A DNA stretch of 11,210 nt from Lunasporangiospora selenospora. Taxonomy: Eukaryota; Mortierellomycota; Mortierellomycetes; Mortierellales; Mortierellaceae. The notes below the pieces were generated by a model, which ran no database searches, was not told the origin of the DNA, and saw only the letters and a list, made by a program, of their open reading frames with translations. The position numbers and the translations under genes were made by a program. Of this stretch, positions 1 through 8,498 are shown in pieces (the stretch's first letter is position 1; the number at the start of each line of letters is the position of its first letter). The stretch spans positions 5,241-16,450 of the forward strand of contig JAABOA010000343.1 of NCBI GenBank assembly GCA_015680635.1. Reading direction: 5' to 3'.

Positions 1-690
1 GTACCATCAATGGTTTCCACCAAAGTCGTATCCAGCGCGGATGCGATCCCGAATGCTCGTCATAGTCATAATAGCCGCTCAGATAGTGAGACCCCCGCCG
101 CCGAGTCGTCGATATGAGAACTGTGGGGGATCCTGCCTGTGGTCGGGCCAATTTGGACGTTCCATTGATGGTGCTGACTTTTACACTACGAGTGCTACTT
201 CCTACAAGTGTCGTATCCGCATGTTCAGATAGAGAGCCTTGTGCGGACATTGTGCTTTGGGATCCCAGCTCAAAGTCCTGAAGCATTTCCAGTTGTGGAT
301 TCTGAGGCCCATGAGGTTGTTGAGGATGTCTTTGGATGGGCAATGCGATGATACTTGGTTCATCATCCAGCACAGCAGGTGGTTGCTGTGGGTCGTGTGC
401 TACCGCCCCAGCATGTGCATGTGTACTGCTAATCTGTTCAAGTGTCTCTGCCGTGCCAGTCTCAGTGGCCGATCCACGAGCAGCAGAAGTACCGGATACC
501 ACTGAGTCGTAAAAGGATTCCAGTAGTAGACCACACGAACGAGCCTCAGATGTGACCTTGATAGGTCTGATCAATAGCTTTGGTCTTCCCGTCGTCATGA
601 AGGATCCATATGTTATCGTCCTCCGCTGTCCTTGCCTTCCCTGAGATGAGACGACTTCAAAGTCGCCCTGAGGATCATCATAATCCAGTC
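1..690 (-). CDS. Exon 5 of the unassigned gene (open to the window edge)
   Basis: On the minus strand one frame is open for 690 nt without a stop and runs off the left edge. It has no start codon at its beginning, as expected for an internal exon. Its phase matches exon 4: the last base of exon 4 (746) plus the first two of this exon (690-689) make a Gly codon, followed by LDYDDPQGDFEVV. The product is rich in Gln, Pro, Ser, Thr and His, then becomes basic and Trp-rich at the edge. Without this join, exon 4 would read into a TAA at 716-714. Confidence 0.7.
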
Positions 691-3600
691 CTAATAGTAG
701 TCATCAATTTTGGTTAGGCGAGTCCAGCATTCGATATTGATCCACCCCTAGTTTGAGGTATTTTGATCCACATCTCATTTTCCGCCATGTTGGGTTCATT
801 ACCTTGTGACAACTTGGGGAGACTAGCGACGACGCTATACTCGCCCACAGGTAGGTTGAATCCGGGCACAACAATTTTGATGGCATATCCTGGTCCTTCT
901 TCTTCCTGATCACTATCATGTGCACTCTGCTCTACCTCGACCGTGTTAAATCCGTAGCTAATCTCAACTTGGTGAGGAGTATCGTCAGATACCGCGTCCG
1001 CTGACACGAGTTCTATGCCTCCACTATCGCTATTATTTTTATGATTCCTGTTGGGAATAGGAACCAGGACCGTCCGTTGACCAGAAGAGGGCTTCCTGTC
1101 CATGATTTGAATCGATTTAGAACATGGTTGGCCATCCACGACCACATTCCAAATCTCGGCTCCATCCAATTGAAGGATCCTGAGAAAAGTATCGTCTGCC
1201 GAGGCAAGCACAACATTCGTCAGAGTAACTCGTGCAAATCCTGGCTGCTGTCGAGCACTGACACCAATCTCTGCATGCACTCGCTCGATCCTCGCAATCC
1301 GGGCCAGGGATTGATACCGATGTACAATAACAGAGAGCTGATAGCTGGCACTATGGAATTGAAATTCTAGTCCAGAAGACGAATTCGGCCGCTTCTGAAC
1401 AGGCTCATAGTCGCGGTCCTCGTCCAAGAGCTGATGAGGTGCCAGAGGATCCGAAAATGGACAGTTTTCCAACAGCCTGAGGTTGCATCGTTGAACTACC
1501 AGGTCATTTCCAGTCTGTAGATGAATCTTGCCCTTGTTTTCGACGGCGCCCAAAACTCTGACCTTGGGCATGAAGCATACAATGTCTCTACCGTACCCAA
1601 CCGTCACTTCCTGGCAAACACGGAATTTGACATCCACAGTCGTCGTTCCCTCGGTGCCCGAATAAAACCAGACACGGTATATTCTTGGTTCCGAAGCCGG
1701 CTTGTCATCATTCTCAGAATCGTCGTCGTCTCCACCGTTCAGATCCTTTAGAGAGAGATTATCTGCTTCAGGGTCATCATGTTCGAGAGAGTCGCTGTTT
1801 TTCTCTGGTTCGTCCTTCCCTTCGTTTGCATAGTGCATCTCCCAGCTCTCGACAGAATCGCCCGATATATCAAGCAGAGTAACATACCCAGTTTGATCAC
1901 CATCATCAGTCACAAGTTCAATCGCCAGATCCATGTATGGTTGCTTCCATCCAATTTTTTGTACATTGACGGTCAAGGCATCATGTACAGCAAGATTGAG
2001 GTCTCCATCGTCAATCTCCAAATAGTCAAATTCGTGTAAAAGGTCCTCCTGGTCCATCGCATGACTATCCTCAGGGTCCTTCCTCCTTCGATCCTGGAGC
2101 AAAGAAGACGGCTTTGTCTCATCCGGGAGCCCAAGCATCTGAATATTCAAGTGATGGTCCACCTGTTGCACAAATCCGTTGGAATGTTTTGGAACCCATG
2201 AAATATGGAGTGTGGAGCTCGGACCAAAACATCCTGCTACTTCAAACGGCCCAGCATCCCCGCCTGCTTCCTCTGCATTGTCGCCCTGATCACTCAGGCT
2301 GCCTTTTGTTTTAGTCCCGGCAGATGAATCCGAGTTGACCGAGCTGGATAGTTTTTGAGCAGAATCTTTTGCATTCCCGACCAAGATTTTGCTTAAACTG
2401 TCCCGACCAAGCTCTTCTTGCACCTCTAGCCAGAACTGTGCATCCTCATCCGAGTCTGGATTGAGGCGAACGTCATCTAGCGACACAAGATTAGGATGAA
2501 CATTGAATTCCAGTCCTCCAGATCCAGACCCGAAATTCATCAATAGAGAAGCATTGTTGTCATTATTGTCATCGTGGTTATCCAGCCCTGGTCGATGTGA
2601 GGGAGATCCTGGTGCGGGCAGGACTTGAAATTTGACAAAGTTGCTCCTGCACTTGGGGATCTGAGTAAGGTAGATACTCTGGGATCCCGTGTTGGAAATG
2701 AAAGGCACTTGAATTGAAAGCTGAACGAGATAATCTCCTGCCTTGTTTGTCACAAAGCAATGTGCATTTGAAATGACTGCAATATGGGTTTCGGCCGTAG
2801 CATTGGTCAATGAAGATCCAATGCTCTGAGTCAAGATAGAGGACACAGAAGATGTCGAAACGGGTCTCTTCCGACGCTGCTGTGAATATTGTTGCTTTTC
2901 AAATGTCGGTGATGGTGTGGAGGAGTGTGCACCCTCCGTCTTTTCGAGGATTGCCTGGACCCATGAATTATCCTTTTCATCCCTAAATGCAGCTGATTAG
3001 AGAAACGATGGAGCAAGTAAAAGAAAGTGAGGTGGTACGGGGCGGTGGTTAACGTCAGCTGGTTGTATACATCGTGCGATAATTGTCCTTGAGAGCCCCC
3101 TTGGGGGTACGGGGGCATGGTGGATAAGGATAGATGAGACCATCCAGGATATCAAGTCCGGATGGAATATTCCGAGAAGTAGCTCTTTATAACATTGATT
3201 CCGAGGATAAAGCAAACCTACCCAGGTCTGATCCATTCTCTTCATGCATATTTTCATCCTCGACCGGATAGGATTTTGAAGTGAGCTGGGTGATATTCCA
3301 GCGATGGGGAATTGTCGATGACGGCAAGAGTGGACAGGCTGTCCAGATGTTATTCTCAATGACATGTATCTAACCAACGAGCAGTGGAGAAGGAGAAATG
3401 TACTATTAGTTTCCATGATTGGAAAGGACGGATACGTTATCAATCCAAATATCCCTTTAAATTCCCTAGACCTCATGATTGACACAAGGGGGAGGGGGGT
3501 ATGGGTGATAGAATCAGGACCACCTTTACCTTGATTGAAATGTCAACTTCGGCATTCCCTGGTGTAAGCTGAGTAAGAGCTGGCGCAGCAGCACTGGCTC

Positions 3601-4240
3601 CGCCATCGCTTGCGACACTTTCGGCCAACATTGCGGTCCCGATGATCTTTAACTGTTTTCCGTAATAACCTTGCTTTGTCTGGACAGAGGAAGACGTGAA
3701 AGAGTCGATGATGTTGGACATGGCTAGAATTCTCGTGTTGGCCATAAACTCCTTTTCCTTGGTCATCAGAACGGAGACACCTGGTTCGGGCACGGAGATT
3801 GGAGAAGATGAGAGTGCGCCTGGTCGAGTCGTGGAGGAGGAAATGGATCGACTGTGTGCTCCTTGTCCGTATCCCGAAGCCGTCGCAAATGGAAAAGGCG
3901 TTGGAGTGTGATTCTGTTGCTTAAACGGATGCTGATGCGAATGTCCGGGATATCCGGGCAACGGAGACGACTGATAACCCATAGAGACGATGCGTCTTGT
4001 ACTCGAGCCATAGCCAGGACTTTCTGCTGAGAACGACTGCTGTTGTGACCGTCGTCTTCTTGGCAACTTGTCAGCAGGGCTCGTTGGACGGTCAGTAGAG
4101 GCCACTGGCGAGATTATTCCTGTGGTTGTCTCCATGGGGTTGTCAGGTTTTGGTTCAGCCACGGCACTAGAGTCAGTAGAGCCGAATTGGGTGGTCGTCG
4201 CACTAGTCTTGAGTCGAGACGGATGATCCTTGGCTAGCAT
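1..4240 (-). CDS. Large unassigned protein, five exons, C-terminus beyond left edge
   Basis: I do not recognise this gene. My model joins exons 4240-3530, 3369-3222, 3182-3071, 2982-746 and 690-1 (continuing past the edge), at least 1299 residues. Introns are 160, 39, 88 and 55 nt, and every junction keeps phase. The start is the ATG at 4240-4238, the first in the open frame. Residues 1-150 are Ser/Pro/Thr/Gln-rich and look disordered, with an RRRR patch at 61-64. Residues 190-320 look folded. From about 370 to 1070 the protein alternates hydrophobic beta-like strands with acidic disordered linkers; the strongest Asp/Glu run is near 715-755. Several segments resemble Ig-like or beta-sandwich folds, but this is inference. 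Exon 5 is low in complexity and ends in a basic, Trp-rich stretch (RWIRLWWKP) that could precede a membrane helix outside the window. No signal peptide or catalytic motif is visible. I am confident the gene is real, less so about exons 2-3. Confidence 0.75.
691..745 (-). other. Intron 4 of the unassigned gene (55 nt)
   Basis: The minus strand reads GTGGAT at the donor (745) and ends CTATTAG at 691. A CTAAC-like branch site (GCCTAACC) lies about 25 nt before the acceptor. The donor is weak next to the GTATGT, GTAAGA and GTACGT types used elsewhere in the window. The phase fit on both sides is the main support. Confidence 0.55.
3183..3221 (-). other. Intron 2 of the unassigned gene, unusually short (39 nt)
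   Basis: The donor is GTAGGT at 3221. Exon 2 is open up to it, and reading through hits TAA at 3189-3187. The following exon is open in the frame that joins exon 4. Only the AG at 3184-3183 restores that frame, which gives a 39-nt intron. This is short for a fungal spliceosomal intron, so the exact junction is less certain than the others. Confidence 0.45.
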
Positions 4241-4313
4241 TTGGCTGCCTGTGAAGCAGAGACGAAGAGTAAAGAGTGGAAGAGACGACCCTGAGGAGTG
4301 GGACGCGCTACTT

Positions 4314-4322
4314 TTTAAATAT
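4314..4322 (-). promoter_or_regulatory. TATA-like element upstream of the unassigned gene
   Basis: The minus strand reads ATATTTAAA, about 75 nt before the 4240 ATG. The position suits a core promoter element, but AT-rich nonamers arise by chance and no other core signal supports it. Confidence 0.25.
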
Positions 4323-5154
4323 CCTCCTCCCCTTGGGCGAGTCTATTTCTGGTGGCGACCCTGGTCCCGGTATTTTCTGGCGACAAAGGCAAGGAGAGAC
4401 CCTTTTGATGAAACGGTCTTCTTGGTGTAGCCCCACCCAGCTTGTAAATCGATGTTGACAACAAGAGCAAAAGAAAAAAAAAAAAGGCGAGATAAACCCC
4501 CTGTCCACCTTGTTATTTGTGCTGTGCGATGCTATAGTTTGGGGTACGTGTGGAACAGGGCACTTTGTTTCCTTTGCTCGACTGCTGACTGGTCTCGTGA
4601 ATGGACTATTGAGTAGATGTTATTGACTGGTGAATGAACAATGGATGTCTGGACCGAGGATGAATTGGGAGTGGGGTGTGTTCCTGAGATCGTCAATGGC
4701 GTGAGAAACTGCAGCCTGGGCGTTGGATGGAGGCAGATTAACGGTCAGATGGATCGAGTCAAAGGCAGGAGCAATGAAGTGCGGAAGGACGAGGGGCGAG
4801 CAGGCGAGAGAGAAGAGAAAGAGCAGAAAGTAAAGGGAAGGAGAAAAAAAATAGAAGCCCGTATAAGAGTAACGAGTACACAGAAAGGACGAGAGAGTAA
4901 GAATAAGAGAGAAAAGAGAGCAAAATCATGGACAACCCAAGGGCGAAGTGTTCAAAGAGCCAATCCAAAGGTGACTTTTTCCTGTGCCCGTTGGCGCGGA
5001 ATACAAGCACGCATCTCTGTACCTGTAGAACACTGCATGTTGGGGCATGATTTCCTTTGGATGAGAAGACAGAGGAGTCAAAAAAGGCCAAGGAAAAAAG
5101 AAAAAATAAAAGGCAGAAAGCGAGCGCTCCGTGCACCTTCAATGGCACTTTTTT

Positions 5155-5160
5155 TTTATT
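5155..5160 (-). terminator. Candidate polyadenylation signal of YOS9
   Basis: The minus strand has AATAAA followed by a run of A, about 29 nt after the YOS9 stop codon (5191-5189). It is the only canonical hexamer close behind the gene. Fungal poly(A) signals are loose, so this is a candidate only. Confidence 0.4.
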
Positions 5161-5188
5161 ACTTCAATCACGCCTGTTCGAGCATCTT

Positions 5189-7053
5189 TTACCGTGCAAC
5201 AGGTCCTGGGCCCTGGACAGGGGCACCGGGAAGCTCGTTTACTTCTCCTCCTCGTGGGTCATTCAACTCGCCAATGAGCTCAATCAGCTCATCAAGGTTA
5301 ATGTTGGCAAAGTGTCCTCGAGTCCTTCTCCGACGTGATGGTTTCTCTGTACGATGGGTTTCTTTCTCAGGTGCCGTTGCATCCTTCCTATCTACAGGTA
5401 GATAAGCTTCTTTTTCTGAGGCAGAAAACACTTTTGCAAGAGCATCTTTTGCCTCTTGTTGTTCCTGGGTCATCTGTCTTGAGGTTTTTGTCTCTTCTGG
5501 TGTATTCTTCGACAACTCCAAAAGATCCTTCTCTTTCAATGCTGGCACCCAACGTCTAAGGATTTGTTCAAATCTTGTTAAAAGATCATCATCTTCTTGG
5601 TTTGTATTCGAGTGAGAAGTCGGCTGTTGTTGATTCAGAGTTGAGGCCACGCCGTTCTTTGGATCAACTGATTCCATTGGTGTAGAAATGGACCGAGAGT
5701 TTTTATCTTGCTCTTCTTGAAGCATCTCTCTTGTCATAAAGTCAAAGTCAAGGTCTGGAACGACGCGTCGACACTCGATACCTGTTGCCGCCGGGGTTGG
5801 TACGATCTCAAAATATGGATCCTCGCAGAGTTTTGGGACAAGTATAACCATCACATAATTACAAACGGAAGGCTCAATCACGGAATGGATTATATCGCCC
5901 TGGACATGAGCGCATTGATACTAAATGAACCAAGGTGTATTTTGTGTTAGAGACCAACAAGTCCGTGAATATATTTGGCTGCGTGGTAGAGTCAGGAAGA
6001 GCGGAACATTGCAGTGTGTACCTGGACTTTCACTCTTCGTGGAAGGTTGGTGAGCTCGCACACATCGCCATACTCCCAGCGTTGGATTAATGTTTGTCGG
6101 TCATTCACGAAATCGAGCTCAGTGGCTACAAGAGTAGGGTTTGAGGTCATTTCTTTGAGCTCTGGTGTTGATCCGAGACGATGCAAGGGCAGGAGGGGAT
6201 CCTCGTTGGTTTTTGGCAGGTTCTGATACTTGGCCATAATGAATATACCATCTGGGTGCTCCGGTACGAGCATGCCCTCTACCAACGCTGCATGGTACTG
6301 CCGGATCCATCGTCGGTAGCAAAATTCGTATGTCCACCAGTAAAATGTCTAGTACGATAGAAAACAATAATAACAATACAAAGCCCTGTAAACAAGGAGC
6401 AATGAATGGGTACTGACTTTGGAGTTTGCTACAGTGATTCTTACTGCCTGGAGACAGACATCGGCCAGCGGTTCGATCGAGGCGAGTGCACGGCGGATGG
6501 CTTGCCGGTTCTCCTGTTCCAGTTCTTTTGCCGATTTTTTGACTGTCTCCGGCTCCGAGACAACAGTGGGAGGAATGGTGCATGCCCATCGCTGGCCGTC
6601 AAAGCCCTTCATGACGACCAGAGTGCCAGGTTGTGCATCGTTGGGTTCTTGTTTGCTCAATCGGGTCAGTTCTTCATTATCACTGTATATCGCTGCGTCC
6701 TGATCCTTGAGACCATCGGTCAGCATGGGCTACACAGCGACAAAGGGTGGAGAGTATCATATTTGGTAAACGTATTCTTTTTAAAGTCCCGTTCTCAGCA
6801 AGATTAAGGTTCGAGGTTTGAGGATCCTGCTCACTGGTGAGCGACATACCTGGCGCCGGAACGCCCGCGATGCGGCAGTTGAAGAGCGGGTGACCGTCGA
6901 TTCGCGAAGAAGCTCTTTGAGAAAGTGCACCTGGTACTTTGGAAACTCGAGAGGATCCTTGTAGACAAAGCTGGTCGAGACCGCCACTGCACCAGGCATG
7001 CATGTCAGGGTGATGAGCAGGGCTAGGCCAAAGAGATGAATCCTGCACAGCAT
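5189..7053 (-). CDS. YOS9: OS-9/Yos9-type ERAD lectin (MRH domain)
   Basis: The family binds trimmed high-mannose glycans (exposed alpha-1,6-mannose) on misfolded glycoproteins in the ER lumen and hands them to the Hrd1-Hrd3 ubiquitin ligase. Exons are 7053-6850, 6729-6445, 6348-6022 and 5920-5189, all phase 0, giving 515 residues (yeast Yos9 has 542). The start ATG heads a clear signal peptide, with a likely cleavage near residue 24 after AVA. FVYKDPLEFPKYQV at about 29-42 is the family's N-terminal signature. KGFDGQRWACTIPP near 114-127 is the conserved pre-MRH segment. The MRH domain spans about 155-310: YWWTYEFC (166-173) with the tandem Trp pair, Q180, R267 or R268, E288 and Y294 for sugar binding, and six Cys at 160, 173, 260, 275, 292 and 304. 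The tail from 330 is charged and looks disordered. It ends GPVAR, with no HDEL/KDEL-type retrieval signal. Identification rests on the motifs and is strong. Confidence 0.95.
5921..6021 (-). other. YOS9: YOS9 intron 3, with two in-frame acceptors
   Basis: The donor is CAG|GTACAC at 6021. Two acceptors are in frame: TTTAG ending at 5921 and CCAG ending at 5900, 21 nt apart. The first adds YQCAHVQ, restoring the V-x-aromatic-x-Cys strand of the MRH domain and its sixth cysteine (C275). I chose it because every MRH lectin of this type carries that cysteine. The second would drop seven residues without a frameshift. Confidence 0.8.
6349..6444 (-). other. YOS9: YOS9 intron 2 (96 nt)
   Basis: The donor GTAAGA at 6444 follows the codons for DVCLQA, and the acceptor TACTAG ends at 6349 just before TFYWWTYEFC. 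The intron lies between the first and second MRH cysteines. Acceptor choice is set by the WW motif frame: the upstream TTTACAG does not lead into it cleanly. Confidence 0.85.
6730..6849 (-). other. YOS9: YOS9 intron 1 (120 nt)
   Basis: The donor CAG|GTATGT at 6849 is near-consensus and the acceptor TGTGTAG ends at 6730. It joins the signal-peptide exon to the lumenal pre-MRH exon in phase 0 (RRQ|PMLTDG). Confidence 0.85.
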
Positions 7054-7401
7054 TTGTCGTACGTGTCCTGTGAATGTCGTCCTCGTGGGATCGAGAATGA
7101 GAATTAAATCTTGAGGTTGTCGTAACGACACATGGGATTGCGCAATCGGAAAAAGGTGAGGGGGGAGGACTGTCCTCTCACTCTCCTCTCCCCTTTTGTC
7201 GTTCCCTTTGTCCAAGGGTGGCGAGCATGTGGGACCTGTCGAGCGTGTCCAGGCGTGTTGACAAAACATGACCGTCGTCCACGTAGAGAAAAGAGAGCCT
7301 CTTTTTTTATTCTTCCTTTGCACAATAAAAGCGATATCCCGAGGAGGTGCTTTTGCTTTTGCTTTTGCCCCATCTCGGACCGGCGTGGGAGCAGTGGGAC
7401 A

Positions 7402-7419
7402 TTGGCTTTCGAAAGCCAA
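7402..7419. promoter_or_regulatory. Perfect 18-bp palindrome, TTGGCTTTCGAAAGCCAA
   Basis: Every base pairs with its mirror across the centre (between 7410 and 7411). Position 7401 extends the left arm to ATTGG, a reverse CCAAT box, and the last two bases of the palindrome (7418-7419) begin an A13 run that ends at 7430. The dyad suits a homodimeric DNA-binding protein, about 350 bp upstream of the YOS9 start. No factor is identified. Confidence 0.45.
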
Positions 7420-7756
7420 AAAAAAAAAAAGTCACTTCTGTGAGAGATTAAAGCCGTTGCAAGATAGCTTCTGCCCGTGGCCTTGGCCCATGTCGGATCG
7501 TCTACTTGGGCAGAGGACAGTACCAAATTAGCGTCTTTCTTTGGGCGGCTGGTTTACTCGGCTGGAGGAGACATTGCATTGCCGGAAGAGAGATTTCGTG
7601 AGTTTGCCCTGGACGATTATTAACTATCTGGGGGGAGAGGAGGTTTGGCGCCAACGCGAAGAGGGGCACCTGCTGTCATGGACAAGGAAAACATGGGTCC
7701 TGGAAAAGAGAGAGTGAGAGTGAGAGCGACGTTAAGGGCGAGAGTGGTGACGCTGT

Positions 7757-7947
7757 TCGTTTCTCTCTCTCTTTCTCCTCTCTTTCTCTCTCACACACTT
7801 TCTTTCTCTCTTTTCTCTCTCTCTCTCTTTCTCTCTTTCTCTCTCTTTTCTCTCTCTCTCTCTTTCTCTCTTTCTCTCTTTCTCTCCTTCTCTCCTTCTC
7901 TCCTTCTCTCCTTCTCTCCTTCTCTCCTTCTCTCTCTCTCTCTCTCA
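7757..7947 (+). repeat. Polypyrimidine (CT/CTTT) satellite
   Basis: The plus strand is almost pure C/T for about 190 bp, broken by a short CACACA. Within it are a perfect 35-bp tandem duplication (7810-7844 and 7845-7879) and six perfect copies of the octamer TTCTCTCC (7880-7927), followed by plain CT repeats. This is a composite microsatellite in the DHH1 upstream region. Its mirror symmetry gives it the potential to form a triplex. Confidence 0.9.
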
Positions 7948-8491
7948 CCATCATCATTCTCCTTCTTCGACATTGTTCCTTCTCGCACCATCACTCCATC
8001 AACCACAACCATCGCCAGCATTTACCTTGACCAGAAAAATAACAAAAAAAACCTATTTCCACCTGTGCAATTGATCCATCGCCATCTCAGGGCAATATCA
8101 CACGCCCTTTCGCACCTCCCTTTCACTCATTGTCAGTTTGTGCATGATCCGCTCTCAAGCTTGAATCCACCACTCTCCCGCACTCTTCCCAACTAAAACA
8201 AAACCCAGCTCGTCTCCATCCTCTCTCCTTTCACTCTCTCTCCTACTCGTCCACCTGCCCATTTTACTCTCACATTCGCATCCCCCACACCAGCCAGTCA
8301 ACAGGTGCCATCCGACCATCTCCCTGCAGACACTTGGTCTCGTCTCTCAGCCTCTCACACCGAATCAGTAGCGAGGAGGCCATCTCATCCAAACAGAGGT
8401 CTCTCTCTGCATTCCACCTCCCTCCCTCCCTCTCCCAATCACGCCCTTGCCAGCCCATCCGACTCGAAGCCTAGTAGCTCGCATTGAACGG

Positions 8492-8498
8492 ACCATGG
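8492..8498 (+). promoter_or_regulatory. DHH1: DHH1 start context (ACCATGG)
   Basis: The start codon at 8495-8497 has A at -3 and G at +4, a strong eukaryotic initiation context. It opens a frame that splices cleanly into the conserved Dhh1 N-terminus. Confidence 0.7.

Larger units (their letters stand above)
4241..5188. other. Intergenic region between the unassigned gene and YOS9
   Basis: About 950 bp with no gene I can support. It should hold the promoter and 5' leader of the minus-strand gene starting at 4240 and the 3' untranslated region of YOS9. Features are an A12 run at 4474-4485 and a GA-rich stretch at roughly 4786-4930. The purine strand explains the long open frames seen here, because stop codons need T. 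Just upstream of the 4240 ATG, the minus strand reads TTCACAG, so a 5'-leader intron acceptor is possible but unproven. Confidence 0.6.
7054..8494. promoter_or_regulatory. Divergent promoter region between YOS9 and DHH1
   Basis: About 1.44 kb with no credible gene. It must carry both promoters and both 5' leaders. From left to right it holds a YOS9-proximal stretch with two TACGTG cores, three GCTTTT repeats near 7349-7366, an 18-bp palindrome at 7402-7419 with an A13 run overlapping its end, a polypyrimidine satellite at about 7757-7947, and a C/T-rich leader up to 8494. I see no ATG between about 8145 and the DHH1 start at 8495, which fits a long pyrimidine-rich 5' leader free of upstream ORFs close to the start. 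The open frames across 7645-8196 and their complements are low-complexity artefacts. Confidence 0.6.

Noticed and set aside
41-505. Two plus-strand open frames at the left edge
   Set aside because: They are antisense to exon 5 of the unassigned gene, which is open across the whole region with better continuity.
714-2846. 710-codon frame taken as a complete gene starting at GTG
   Set aside because: The frame is open upstream to an acceptor at 2983, and fungi rarely start at GTG. Downstream it joins exon 5, so it is only one internal exon.
3096-3107. CCCCCTTGGGGG inverted repeat, possible hairpin
   Set aside because: It is a short stem with a two-base loop inside coding exon 3 and is explained by Pro and Gly codons.
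2997-3485. 162-codon minus-strand open frame across the exon 2-3 region
   Set aside because: Splice phase shows that parts of this stretch encode exons 2 and 3 in other frames. The frame itself crosses two introns and does not join exon 4.
4641-5405. 254-codon plus-strand open frame, Lys/Arg-rich
   Set aside because: It runs through purine-rich non-coding DNA, where stops are rare, then antisense through the YOS9 tail. There is no domain, and composition changes with the underlying DNA.
7104-7526. Overlapping open frames on both strands upstream of YOS9
   Set aside because: They overlap each other in several frames, carry homopolymer-driven residues (runs of Phe or Lys), and show no family motif.
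7645-8196. 183-codon open frame of Ser/Leu/Phe repeats, and its Arg/Glu complements at 7676-8021
   Set aside because: These are translations of the CT satellite. The plus frame starts at a TTG, and no non-repetitive domain is present.
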